The notes beneath the pieces were generated by a model. It saw only the letters and a list, made by a program, of their open reading frames with translations. It had not been told where the DNA came from and made no database searches. Positions 44,217 to 53,205 of a stretch of DNA of 64,000 nucleotides are shown one piece after another. The stretch is taken from assembly GCF_002095535.1 (NCBI RefSeq), contig NZ_MLJI01000002.1:443786-507785 (forward strand), written 5' to 3'. Every line of letters begins with the position of its first letter. Position 1 is the stretch's first letter. This stretch comes from Pantoea cypripedii (GTDB taxonomy: Bacteria > Pseudomonadota > Gammaproteobacteria > Enterobacterales > Enterobacteriaceae). Both the position numbers and the translations under genes were made by a program.

Positions 44217-45203
44217 ATGCAATATACCCATCTCGGGCGTTCCGGGCTGAAAGTCAGTCGTCTTTGTCTCGGCACCATGAATTTTGGCGATGCAACTGAC
44301 GAACCAACCAGTTTCGATATTATGGATGCCGCGATCGACGCCGGAATTAACTTTTTCGATTCTGCCGATGTTTATGGCGGTCCACAATCTCCGGACATGG
44401 TCAAAGGTTATGGTTTATCTGAGGAGATTATTGGCCGCTGGCTTGCCCGCAGTGGTAAACGAAACCGGATTGTACTTGCGACTAAAGTCTATCAGCCGAT
44501 GGAAACCGGCCCCAACGATAAATTCCTTTCGGCTTATCATATACGCCGTGCCTGCGATGAAAGCCTGAGGCGTCTGAAAACGGACCATATCGATCTGTAT
44601 CAAATGCACCATATTGACCGGTCTACGCCCTGGGAAGAAATATGGCAGGCGATGGAACAACTAATCCGCGAAGGCAAGATTACTTATGTGGGCAGTAGCA
44701 ATTTCGCAGGCTGGCATATTGCCACAGCGCAATGTTCAGCCCTCTCACGTCATCTCCTCGGCCTGTCATCAGAACAAAGCCTGTATAACCTGGCGCAGAG
44801 AAGTATCGAACTTGAAGTGATCCCTGCCATTCGCCATTTTGGTCTGGGCTTGATTCCGTGGAGTCCTCTGGGCGGTGGATTACTCGGTGGTGTATTGCAG
44901 AAGACACGCGAAGGCCGCAGGGCATCTCCGGCTATGGAGAAAAAAATTGCGCGCTTTCGCGAGCAACTGGAAGCATGGGAAACGCTTTGCTGTGATCTCA
45001 GCGAACGTCCGTCTGATGTGGCTCTCGCCTGGCTATTGCATAATTCCGCAGTGACCGCGCCCATTGTTGGCCCCAGAATACCGGAACAGCTCACCCAATC
45101 ATTACGGGCTTTAGATATATCTTTATCTGAAGACACGCTGCGTTGCCTTGATGAAATCTGGCCGGGTCCGGGTGGGCAGGCACCTGAAGCCTACGCATGG
45201 TAA
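44217..45203 (+). CDS. Aldo/keto reductase
   Basis: 328 residues: MQYTHLGRSGLKVSRLCLGT, NFFDSADVYGGPQSPDMVKG, LATKVYQPM, IDLYQMHHIDRSTPWEEIW, FGLGLIPWSPLGGGLLGG. Tetrad intact. The gap to the previous AKR is 37 bases and the N-termini are alike, suggesting a duplication that has diverged. Confidence 0.9.
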   Translation: MQYTHLGRSGLKVSRLCLGTMNFGDATDEPTSFDIMDAAIDAGINFFDSADVYGGPQSPDMVKGYGLSEEIIGRWLARSGKRNRIVLATKVYQPMETGPNDKFLSAYHIRRACDESLRRLKTDHIDLYQMHHIDRSTPWEEIWQAMEQLIREGKITYVGSSNFAGWHIATAQCSALSRHLLGLSSEQSLYNLAQRSIELEVIPAIRHFGLGLIPWSPLGGGLLGGVLQKTREGRRASPAMEKKIARFREQLEAWETLCCDLSERPSDVALAWLLHNSAVTAPIVGPRIPEQLTQSLRALDISLSEDTLRCLDEIWPGPGGQAPEAYAW

Positions 45204-45223
45204 TAAAATAAGGTGGTTACGAA

Positions 45224-45643
45224 ATGATCAGATCACTCCTTGCTGGCATCCTGACACTGGCTATCCCGGTTATGGCGAATGCTGCGAATCAAAACATAAA
45301 AATTAAGGTTACTGTTGCGGGACAAACGCTCACAGCAACCTTAATTGACAATGCCACGTCGCGTGCGCTGCTGGCAAAACTTCCGCTCACTTTGCCAATG
45401 CAGGATCTCTACTCCCGCGAGATGTGTTACCACTTCGCAGACGCGTTGCCCGCCAATGAGACACGTACCTCGGGATATGAGGTGGGTGACATCGTATATT
45501 GGCCTCCTCGCCATAGCCTGGTGATCATGTATCGCCAGAACGGAGAACAGATTAGCAACCTGCAAAAAATCGGGCGCATTGACAGTGGCGTTGAACTATT
45601 CAGCCATACTGGCAACACACAAGTCACACTCGAAAATCATTGA
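45224..45643 (+). CDS. Exported cyclophilin-like fold protein
   Basis: 139 residues with a signal peptide (LLAGILTLAIPVMANA) and a cyclophilin-like domain: TVAGQTLTATLIDNATSRAL, LPLTLPMQDLYSREMCYHF, GYEVGDIVYWPPRHSLVIMY. Family of TM1367-like proteins; role unclear. Overlaps the convergent nitroreductase gene end by 7 bases. Confidence 0.85.
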   Translation: MIRSLLAGILTLAIPVMANAANQNIKIKVTVAGQTLTATLIDNATSRALLAKLPLTLPMQDLYSREMCYHFADALPANETRTSGYEVGDIVYWPPRHSLVIMYRQNGEQISNLQKIGRIDSGVELFSHTGNTQVTLENH

Positions 45644-46311
45644 TGAAAGAAAGCAGTTTGTTCGGTTGGTGCTCTGTTCATTTTTACTGTTGATGCATTG
45701 CTGACATCTTCATATCCGAATGAGATACCAAACAACAATTTGAAATCTGCAGGCACGTCCAGATATTCTCTTATCGTATCAGCATAAAAACCCAGCAGGG
45801 TCTGCGGAATACCTGCATACCCTCTGGCAGTCAAAGATAATAAAAATGTCTGAGCGTACATACCAACATCACCCGCCACTCTGACATTATCGCCAACCGA
45901 AGGCATGAAGAGGAAAGCGGCATGCGGTGCGTTAAAAAAACGCAGGTTCTTTAAATATCCCTGTACCCTGCCTTCTTTATCATCACGCGCTACACCTATC
46001 GATTGATAATAAGTCGCGCCCTGCTGATAACGGCGCTCACCGAATACGCCGGTGTACGATGCTGTGTCGAATGAAAAATCAAGCGATGATCTGCCATTCT
46101 CATATTCATGAATCATCGCTTTTGAGATCTTATCTTTTATTTCACCGGACACAATGTGTACTTGCCAGGGCTGCGTATTGCAGTTCGAAGGTGCCTGGGC
46201 GGCATCTTCGAGAACTTCAGTAAGTTGCGCATCGGTTAATGGCGTATCAGTAAAACTGCGGACTGAGTGCCGCAATCTGACTGTTTCCTCAAATGACATC
46301 GTTTCTTTCAT
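45637..46311 (-). CDS. Nitroreductase-family flavoprotein
   Basis: 224 residues: RLRHSVRSFTDTPLTDAQLT, EDAAQAPSNCNTQPWQVHIV, FNAPHAAFLFMPSV, DVGMYAQTFLLSLTARGYAG. FMN-binding oxidoreductase of nitro compounds or quinones. Its ATG overlaps the MFS stop by one base with GGAGG in the MFS end, so they are coupled. Confidence 0.9.
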   Translation of the reverse strand: MKETMSFEETVRLRHSVRSFTDTPLTDAQLTEVLEDAAQAPSNCNTQPWQVHIVSGEIKDKISKAMIHEYENGRSSLDFSFDTASYTGVFGERRYQQGATYYQSIGVARDDKEGRVQGYLKNLRFFNAPHAAFLFMPSVGDNVRVAGDVGMYAQTFLLSLTARGYAGIPQTLLGFYADTIREYLDVPADFKLLFGISFGYEDVSNASTVKMNRAPTEQTAFFHQ

Positions 46312-47528
46312 TAATTAATCCTCCTGAGGCCCGAGTTATTTTTCTCTGCGTGGGTGTTAACCCGCAACGCAACAATCGATGAAGCAAGTATCAGGGCAAT
46401 ACCCCCGGCAATGAAAACACCATACACCCCGGAATAATCGAAGATCAGACCACCACCCGCAGCACCGGTACTGATGGCTAATTGCATGGCCGCAATAAAT
46501 AACCCTCCCGCACTTTCGGCTTCATCAGGCACGGTGACAGATAACCAGGATGGCCAACCCACGGAAACAATGGCGAATGAGAATCCCCAGAGCACAATCA
46601 GCAATGTAGTGATAATGCCGCTCTGCCCTGCCGCAACTAACAACAAACCACTCACGCCCATCAGCAGTGGCGGAATCGCCAGCGATAGCTTTAATTTTCG
46701 GGAGATAAAATGCCCTGCTACTGTGTTCCCGGTAATGTTAGCCAGGCCAAACACCAGAAGAACAATGGCAATGTTCCCGACACTGAATCCTGAAACATTT
46801 TCGAGGAATGGGCGGATATAGGTAAAAAGAGCAAAGTGACCCGCCCAAATCAAAATGATCGCCAGTTTTCCGTAAGCAATACCCGGGCGTCTCAGAACCG
46901 TAAAAAGAGTGCCGATACTGGCTGCTTTTGCCGGCTTCATCGCAGGAAGGGCCGATAGCTGCCAGATAAAGGCAATCAGGCACGGAGCGGCCCCAAGCAG
47001 GTAGACATAACGCCAGCCGATAATATCTCCAAGGTAACTTCCCAAAGGCGCGGTCACTATGGTGCCGATTGAAACGCCCGCAAAGATGGTACCGAGCGCT
47101 TTTGGCACTTTATCTGCGGGCACCAGGCGCATGGTGGTTGCCGTCGACATCGCCCAGAAGCCACCGATCGCGACTCCCAGCACCAGGCGTCCAGCAAGCA
47201 TGATGGAAAATGACGGTGCGAATGCCACCACGACACTGGAGACAATTTGCAATACCGAGAACCACAGCAGAACTTTGCGGCGATCCATTTGCCCGGTCAC
47301 TGCCGTGATAAACAGCCCGCTAACAAGAGCCACTATGGCGGTGGCGGTCACTGCCTGGCCTGCCATCCCCTCGCTAATGTTTAAACCTGCTGCCATGGGA
47401 GTCAAAAGGCTGGCAGGCAGGAACTCAGCGACAATCAGGCCAAATACACCCAACGAGAGTGAGTAAACGGCCCCCCACTGGGCCTTTGGCGGCTTAACAG
47501 CATCAGCCGCAGATGCGTAATGATTCAT
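46311..47528 (-). CDS. MFS transporter, DHA1-type (AraJ/YdhP-like)
   Basis: 405 residues, 12 membrane segments: SLSLGVFGLIVAEFLPASLL, LVSGLFITAVTGQMDRRKVL, LVLGVAIGGFWAMSTATTMR. Efflux-type protein, divergent from the AraC regulator that probably controls it. Confidence 0.9.
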   Translation of the reverse strand: MNHYASAADAVKPPKAQWGAVYSLSLGVFGLIVAEFLPASLLTPMAAGLNISEGMAGQAVTATAIVALVSGLFITAVTGQMDRRKVLLWFSVLQIVSSVVVAFAPSFSIMLAGRLVLGVAIGGFWAMSTATTMRLVPADKVPKALGTIFAGVSIGTIVTAPLGSYLGDIIGWRYVYLLGAAPCLIAFIWQLSALPAMKPAKAASIGTLFTVLRRPGIAYGKLAIILIWAGHFALFTYIRPFLENVSGFSVGNIAIVLLVFGLANITGNTVAGHFISRKLKLSLAIPPLLMGVSGLLLVAAGQSGIITTLLIVLWGFSFAIVSVGWPSWLSVTVPDEAESAGGLFIAAMQLAISTGAAGGGLIFDYSGVYGVFIAGGIALILASSIVALRVNTHAEKNNSGLRRIN

Positions 47529-47638
47529 GTAATTTTTACCTTCATTTCCTGATGTTCAGGGCAGCAGTATAAAAACCACTTATGGGATGTTCTATGATGT
47601 AAACTGTCTGTCTATTGATAATTCGTCCCAGGTGATTT

Positions 47639-48568
47639 ATGGCTGATCGTAACGTTGATATGACTAATGAGCTGCTGCGAGGCATGAGATTGTCCGGCAT
47701 CAGATACCGTCGAATAGAAATCAATCCTTTCTCTGGCGTGGGTATTGCGCAGGCCGCAGGTAGAGCGCAGTTGCTCGTCGTCAGCAAAGGTAGCGTCTTA
47801 CTGAAGACATCAGGCAAAGCCACCTGGGTGCTGCAAGGGGGGGATGCTGTATTGATGCCCCACGGAGCTGATTATGTTTTGCTGACATCCGAAGGCGCTC
47901 CCGTCATCCCCGCGGATAGCATGGGCAGCGAACAGATTTGTTCGATGGTTTCGAGCATTAGCGCCGAAGAAGGAAACCGCGATGACCTTAGCATTGTCTT
48001 TTGCGGATGCATGGAGTTGGAACTCGGCTGCTTTCAGCCGCTGATCAAAACCATGCCGGAAGTGTTGCTGGCAAGCCAGCTCAAACAGAACTGGCCAGAA
48101 ATTCAGGCCATTTTATCGGCCATGGAACGGGAGTCGACCAACCGGCTGGCAGGATATCCCAGCATTCTGGCAAGACTGGCAGATGTGGTCGGTTCTCTTA
48201 TTATGCGAGGATGGATCCAGTCAGGCGCTGATAACTCCTCATGCTTGTTCCAGGTGTTGAATGATCCACGACTTAGCAATGCTATTTACTCAATGCACAA
48301 AGAGCCGGGAGCAAACTGGACAGTGGATTCCCTTGCCCGTGAAGTAGGCACTTCGCGTTCCGTTTTTGCCCGACGCTTTAATGCCGCTACTGGCACAACG
48401 CCTGTCCGCTATTTAGCAGAACTCAGGATGAGACTGGCTGTTCAATATATTCATGAGGAAAAAATGCCGGTTGAACCCGTTGCTTTTAGCCTGGGTTACG
48501 GCTCTACTGCCGCTTTCACCAGAGCCTACAAGCGTATTATCGGTAAGACACCGCGTGCACAGCCTTAA
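47639..48568 (+). CDS. AraC-type regulator with N-terminal cupin
   Basis: 309 residues. The N-terminal cupin (about 30-200) has LLVVSKGSVLLKTSGKATWV and VLMPHGADYVL. The C-terminal HTH domain has WTVDSLAREVGTSRSVFARR, GTTPVRYLAELRMRLAVQYI and VAFSLGYGSTAAFTRAYKRI. Divergent from the MFS-nitroreductase operon. Confidence 0.9.
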   Translation: MADRNVDMTNELLRGMRLSGIRYRRIEINPFSGVGIAQAAGRAQLLVVSKGSVLLKTSGKATWVLQGGDAVLMPHGADYVLLTSEGAPVIPADSMGSEQICSMVSSISAEEGNRDDLSIVFCGCMELELGCFQPLIKTMPEVLLASQLKQNWPEIQAILSAMERESTNRLAGYPSILARLADVVGSLIMRGWIQSGADNSSCLFQVLNDPRLSNAIYSMHKEPGANWTVDSLAREVGTSRSVFARRFNAATGTTPVRYLAELRMRLAVQYIHEEKMPVEPVAFSLGYGSTAAFTRAYKRIIGKTPRAQP

Positions 48569-48626
48569 ATCCTCGTTTTTGCTTCACTTTCGCGCCGCCA
48601 ATCGACAGCACCTATTGGTGTGATAG

Positions 48627-48638
48627 TTAGCATGTTAA
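48627..48638. promoter_or_regulatory. TTAGCATGTTAA near-palindrome upstream of BhsA-like copy B
   Basis: One mismatch from the perfect TTAGCATGCTAA at 12878-12889. Same relative location, both before the shared TTATCATTATTCCCATCG. Confidence 0.5.
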
Positions 48639-48740
48639 CAATTGCAGCATTTATTGATAATATTGCAATAGTCACCTTGGTTATCATTATTCCCATCGGA
48701 GGCACACAGTCTCCCACCCAAATAACCTAAGGAAATGACC

Positions 48741-48956
48741 ATGAAAACTATCAAAGCAATGTCTATCGCCGCTGTCGCTGCTCTCTCACTGATGTCATTC
48801 GGTAGCTTCGCTCAGACCGTTACTGCTTCTGACTTAACTCTGGATGGTGCTGAAGCGCAAATCGCTGCTCAGGCTGCACAACAGGGCGCACATTATAAAA
48901 TCACCGAAGCCAGCAACAATAACTTCGTGCATATGACTGCTGAACTGTACAAATAA
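48741..48956 (+). CDS. BhsA/McbA-like small secreted protein (DUF1471), copy B
   Basis: 71 residues, signal peptide MKTIKAMSIAAVAALSLMSF then a mature part ending GAHYKITEASNNNFVHMTAE and LYK. Paralogue of the gene at 12963 with the same length and promoter features. An ATG two codons upstream (48735) is possible. Followed by a strong terminator. Confidence 0.88.
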   Translation: MKTIKAMSIAAVAALSLMSFGSFAQTVTASDLTLDGAEAQIAAQAAQQGAHYKITEASNNNFVHMTAELYK

Positions 48957-48986
48957 CAGTTGGTTGCAAGAAAAAGTACCAGCAGA

Positions 48987-49010
48987 GGCCGCCCATTGGG
49001 CGGCCTTTTT
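48987..49010 (+). terminator. Rho-independent terminator after BhsA-like copy B
   Basis: GGCCGCCC-ATT-GGGCGGCC followed by TTTTT. Confidence 0.9.
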
Positions 49011-49089
49011 ATAATCCAGCCCTTCCCCGCCGATATCGTGCAAAATTCTCCGCGTAGTTTCAAAGTCCAGGGAACAGAACCCCCTATCA

Positions 49090-49422
49090 GCAGGGATTAC
49101 CTCTGTCACGCGCGACCGGGACTTTGATGATAAAGCCTGGGCCGGTTATATCAGCAACGCGGTTAAGTTGTTTAATGACACGCTGACCATTACGCCGGGT
49201 ATTCTGGCGGCTTATTACTTCAGAAAATCCTATTCGGATGCCGCTACCGGATCTGTTGGTCAGATGCTGTCTTACATCGCGTGGAACGTACAGGTCAGCC
49301 GGGATCTGCATAAATCAGGCAATACGGAGCTGAACGGATACATCGGTATTAACAATATCTTCAACCGCGACTACTGGTTCCGTTGCGTGTATAGCTTCCG
49401 GGTTTCCAGTCTTCACGTTTAA
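49090..49422 (+). pseudogene. TonB-dependent receptor C-terminal fragment
   Basis: A frame without start reads VTRDRDFDDKAWAGYISNAV, TLTITPGILAAYYFRKSYSD, LSYIAWNVQVSRDLHKSGNT and LNGYIGINNIFNRDYWFR, typical beta-strand blocks of the barrel of a TonB-dependent (siderophore-type) receptor. The normal aromatic C-terminal end is replaced by VSSLHV. A remnant of a larger gene. Confidence 0.7.
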
Positions 49423-49528
49423 TTCCCCCTTGCTAACACTGCGCAATAAAATACTTTGATTTAGATCAATTCGCACCACATAATATAAATATTAAAACAA
49501 AAAAATTAATTCCCCTACTGTCTCTTTG

Positions 49529-49574
49529 TTCGGATTTCCGAATGGAAGCAGGACTCTATTTCCGGGCATCCGAA
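49529..49574. promoter_or_regulatory. Two upstream dyads, candidate DctD-type activator sites
   Basis: TTCGGA-TT-TCCGAA (49529-49542) is a perfect dyad and TTTCCGGGCATCCGAA (49559-49574) a weaker one. Their centres are about 31 bases apart, close to three helical turns. They lie about 65-110 bases before the -24 element, as expected for enhancer sites of a sigma-54 activator. Confidence 0.65.
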
Positions 49575-49636
49575 TGTTATCAATAACATAAAAATATTTT
49601 CCACATAAAAATCAATACGCTATAAAAATAATAAAA

Positions 49637-49656
49637 TTGGCACACTCCATGCAATT
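49637..49656 (+). promoter_or_regulatory. Sigma-54 promoter of the malic enzyme operon
   Basis: TTGGCAC-ACTCC-ATGCAATT matches the sigma-54 consensus TGGCAC-N5-TTGCA with one mismatch (A for T in the -12 element). It lies 63 bases before the malic enzyme start and a sigma-54 activator is encoded downstream. Confidence 0.8.
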
Positions 49657-49718
49657 ACTTAAATGAATCAAATCCATTTTGATCCATAACAACAGTAACT
49701 GCTCATGGAGTATTAAAG

Positions 49719-51356
49719 ATGACTATGTCACAACAATCACATTCCTCATCCCACCAGGGGGTTGAGTTGCTTAAAAATCCAGGTCTGAATAAAGGAACCG
49801 CTTTCACGCAAACTGAACGTCGCCAGAAAGGCATTGAAGGGCTTTTACCTTCTCATGTTGAAAGCCTGGATTTACAGGTTGCGCGTGCACTTTTAAACGT
49901 GAAGAAGAAAGCAAACGATCTGGAGCGTTATACCTACTTACTGGATTTAGAAGAACGCAACGAGACCGTGTTTTATAAAACCGTCATGTCTGACCCGAAA
50001 CGTTTCATTCCGATTCTGTACGATCCGGTTGTTGCTGATGCATGCCTGGAATTTGGTCATATTTATCGCCGTCCGCGTGGTATGTATATTAATCGCCATA
50101 TGAAAGGTCGTATCGCTGAAGTATTGCGCAACTGGCCTGTAAAAGATGTGCGTTTTATCTGCGTATCGACCGGTGGGCGTATTCTGGGTCTGGGTGACAT
50201 TGGTGCCAATGGCATGGGTATTCCTATTGGCAAACTTCAGCTTTATACCGCCTGCGCTGCTGTACCACCAGAATGTCTGCTGCCCGTGTTATTCGACATT
50301 GGCACCACCAATAAAGAGCTTCTTAATGACCCGCTTTATCTCGGCGTACGTGAAACACCCGTCAGCACTCAGGAACTGGATGAATTGACCGAAGAGTTTG
50401 TCCAGGCAGTACAGGATGTATTCCCCGGCTGCTGCATTCATTTCGAAGACTGGAAAGGTACTGATGCTATTCGCTATCTGGACAAGTATAAAGATCGGGT
50501 CCTGTGCTACAACGATGATATTCAGGGCACCGCAGCCATCGCTCTGGCTGGCGTCTCCGCTGCGCTGAATATCAAAGGTGGCACCTTAGAAGAGCAGCGT
50601 ATTCTGTTTTACGGTGCAGGCTCCGCCGGTCTGGGCATCGCTAAATTGATCATCAGAGAAATGATCGACAATGGCGTCGCTGAAGAAGAGGCGGTTGCAC
50701 GCGTTCGATTGATGGATATTAACGGCCTGATCAATGCATCCCGTACCGATCTGACACCCGAACAGAAACGCTACGCGCACGATGAACCCTCCACCAATGA
50801 CCTTGAGCTGATGATTCATCGCTTCCGCCCCAATATTCTGGTAGGCGTCAGCACCAACGCGGGAGCTTTCACGCAACAGGTCGTTGAAGCGATGAGCAAA
50901 TACAATGATCGCCCGGTCATTTTCGCGCTCTCCAATCCAACCAGCAAAGTTGAATGCACCGCCGAGCAGGCCTACCAGTGGTCAGATGGAAAAGCTTTGT
51001 TTGCTGCCGGTGTACAGTTCCCGGAATACGTTTTGAATGGACGCTCTTTCCTGCCAGGTCAGGCAAATAACTTTTATGTCTACCCGGCAATTGGTCTCGC
51101 AACCTACGCCGCGCACCCATCACGGTTGACGGATGAGTGTTTTATCGTAGCCGCCCACGCCATTGCAGATTTAATCTCCCCTGAAATGCGTGATGCCGGC
51201 ATGCTCTATCCAAGCCAGGAAAATATTCTGGCAACCGAAGTGGCAACAGCGGTTCGCATCGCCGAATACATGTTTGATACGGGTCTTGCCCAGGTTAAAC
51301 GTCCTGAAAATATCGCTCAGTGGATCGAAACCCTGCTCTACAAACCAGAGTATTGA
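49719..51356 (+). CDS. maeA: NAD-dependent malic enzyme
   Basis: 545 residues: malic enzyme motifs YTACAAVPPECLLPVLFDIG, CYNDDIQGTAAIALAGVSAA, ILFYGAGSAGLGIAKLIIRE (NAD site) and FALSNPTSKVECTAEQAY. Oxidatively decarboxylates malate to pyruvate and CO2. Behind the sigma-54 promoter and 59 bases before the antiporter gene. Confidence 0.92.
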   Translation: MTMSQQSHSSSHQGVELLKNPGLNKGTAFTQTERRQKGIEGLLPSHVESLDLQVARALLNVKKKANDLERYTYLLDLEERNETVFYKTVMSDPKRFIPILYDPVVADACLEFGHIYRRPRGMYINRHMKGRIAEVLRNWPVKDVRFICVSTGGRILGLGDIGANGMGIPIGKLQLYTACAAVPPECLLPVLFDIGTTNKELLNDPLYLGVRETPVSTQELDELTEEFVQAVQDVFPGCCIHFEDWKGTDAIRYLDKYKDRVLCYNDDIQGTAAIALAGVSAALNIKGGTLEEQRILFYGAGSAGLGIAKLIIREMIDNGVAEEEAVARVRLMDINGLINASRTDLTPEQKRYAHDEPSTNDLELMIHRFRPNILVGVSTNAGAFTQQVVEAMSKYNDRPVIFALSNPTSKVECTAEQAYQWSDGKALFAAGVQFPEYVLNGRSFLPGQANNFYVYPAIGLATYAAHPSRLTDECFIVAAHAIADLISPEMRDAGMLYPSQENILATEVATAVRIAEYMFDTGLAQVKRPENIAQWIETLLYKPEY

Positions 51357-51372
51357 GTTTCCAATTTGTGCT

Positions 51373-51391
51373 CCGGGGCCCTGCGCCCCGG
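51373..51391 (+). other. Intercistronic hairpin between malic enzyme and antiporter genes
   Basis: CCGGGGC-CCTGC-GCCCCGG, a perfect 7-base stem with no T-run. More likely to set mRNA stability or relative levels than to end transcription. Confidence 0.6.
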
Positions 51392-51414
51392 TCACTCCAT
51401 ACTGAGGAGTTTAT

Positions 51415-53085
51415 ATGCATTACATCAATGGTTTATTTCATGAATATCCAGAGGTTGCCGTTTATCTCACTCTGGCAATAGGATTTTGGTTTGGGGCGCT
51501 GAAATTCGGCAAATTCAGTCTTGGTGTCGTTACCAGCACCCTGATAGCTGGCCTGTTAATCGGCCAGTTTCACGTCACCATCCCCAGCGTAATGCAGGCT
51601 ATGTTTTTTGACATGTTCCTGTTCGCTGTTGGTTATTCTGTCGGACCGCAATTTATTCGTGCCATCCGCAGTGACGGCTTGCCCCAAGTGGTTCTGACCC
51701 TTTTTGTCTGTCTCTCCGGGTTGCTCACCGCCATTGTTCTTGGCAAATGGTTGAATTATGGCGGGCCAATGACGGCAGGATTGCTTGCTGGTGGGTATAC
51801 CAACTCAACGGTGCTGGGCGTCGCATCAAGTCTGGTACATCAGAATAAAGCCATTACAGATGCGGCCGCAGCGTTAATTCCCGTTGCTTATGCTGTTACA
51901 TATCCTTTTGGGACGGCGGGATCGGCCTGGTTTCTGACCTCTGTCGCTCCAAAACTATTTGGCGTCAATCTTGAAGAAGCCTGCAAAGATTACGAGGCGC
52001 AGCACGGCACAGCTAAAATTTCTAATTCTGCTTACCGGGCTTATACCAGCCGTAGTTATGAACTCACCAGTGACACGTTCTGGAATAAAACGGTCAGCGA
52101 TGTCGAGGCGTGCTTTGATCATGAAGTATCTATCCGCCGGATGCGTACTCATCAAGGATCAGAAATCATTGAATGTGATGGCTCGACGCTGCTGACACCT
52201 AACGCCATTATTTCTGTCAGTGGGCCGCTCTCCAGCATTGTAAAATACCAGGCAGCTATTGGCCGTGAAATAAAAGATGAGGATCTGTTGGATTATGCGA
52301 TTGAGCAGCTTGATATCGTGGTGCTCAATAAAAAATTATTCGGTAAATCGCTGGGTGATTTGGTAGCCGAATTTTTAGGCCGACCAGGACATGGCTTATT
52401 CCTTACCGGTGTGACACGTGCGGATGTCGCGGTTGCACCAGATATGTCGATGAGCCTGCAACGGGGAGATGTGTTAAGTGTACGTGGTCCCAGCAGTGAT
52501 GTAGAACGTCTGGCCTCTTCAGTCGGTTACTCAGACCGACCTAAAGAAGGTTCAGATATGGCTTTTATGAGTTTTGGTATCGTTATTGGCTGTCTGATCG
52601 GTGCGATAACCCTGCATTTCCACGGTATTCCCCTCAGCTTTGGCACTTCGGTTGGCGCCATCGTTGCCGGGATTGTCTGCGGATATATGCGTGCGACCAA
52701 ACGTACTTTTGGCCGTATCCCTGCTCCTGCTGTTTGGGTATTTAATAATGTCGGTTTGAATGGATTTATCGCCATTATTGGCCTGAATGCGGCGCCAGGG
52801 TTTATCTCGGGTTTGCAGCATTATGGCTTAGCCCTGTTTGTGAGTGGCATCGCCATTACGCTTGTGCCGCTGATTGTTGGTCTGGTCCTGGGAAAATACG
52901 TCTTCAAATTCCATCCAGGTATCCTGTTTGGCGTTTGCGCCGGTGCACGTTCAACCACGGCCGCCTTAGGTGCCCTGGAGTCCGCCGCAAAAAGTCACGT
53001 ACCGGCTATTGGTTATACCGTCGGTTATGCAGTATCTCGTCTGGTGATGGCTGTACTGACCATTGTTCTGCTGAATGTTTTTTAG
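51415..53085 (+). CDS. AspT-family antiporter (aspartate:alanine exchanger type)
   Basis: 556 residues with the AspT family layout: membrane half with FLFAVGYSVGPQFIRAIRSD and GLLAGGYTNSTVLGVASSLV, two central RCK_C-like domains (about 210-370), and a second membrane half with GVCAGARSTTAALGALESAA. Family members exchange a dicarboxylate for its decarboxylation product. Next to a malic enzyme, malate/pyruvate exchange is a natural guess. Confidence 0.85.
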   Translation: MHYINGLFHEYPEVAVYLTLAIGFWFGALKFGKFSLGVVTSTLIAGLLIGQFHVTIPSVMQAMFFDMFLFAVGYSVGPQFIRAIRSDGLPQVVLTLFVCLSGLLTAIVLGKWLNYGGPMTAGLLAGGYTNSTVLGVASSLVHQNKAITDAAAALIPVAYAVTYPFGTAGSAWFLTSVAPKLFGVNLEEACKDYEAQHGTAKISNSAYRAYTSRSYELTSDTFWNKTVSDVEACFDHEVSIRRMRTHQGSEIIECDGSTLLTPNAIISVSGPLSSIVKYQAAIGREIKDEDLLDYAIEQLDIVVLNKKLFGKSLGDLVAEFLGRPGHGLFLTGVTRADVAVAPDMSMSLQRGDVLSVRGPSSDVERLASSVGYSDRPKEGSDMAFMSFGIVIGCLIGAITLHFHGIPLSFGTSVGAIVAGIVCGYMRATKRTFGRIPAPAVWVFNNVGLNGFIAIIGLNAAPGFISGLQHYGLALFVSGIAITLVPLIVGLVLGKYVFKFHPGILFGVCAGARSTTAALGALESAAKSHVPAIGYTVGYAVSRLVMAVLTIVLLNVF

Positions 53086-53094
53086 CGATCAAAT

Positions 53095-53128
53095 CCGTTT
53101 CTACGCCATTAAAGGGGGGTAGAAACGG
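53095..53128 (+). terminator. Hairpin terminator after the antiporter gene
   Basis: CCGTTTCTAC and GTAGAAACGG form a 10-base stem around GCCATTAAAGGGGG. Weak T-run. Confidence 0.65.
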
Positions 53129-53205
53129 CTTGTGTTGAATTAACGCGTCTATAAAGGCATTCTTTTCGTATTGGTGACTGATATTGCCGGAACTGTTTCA
53201 CGACT

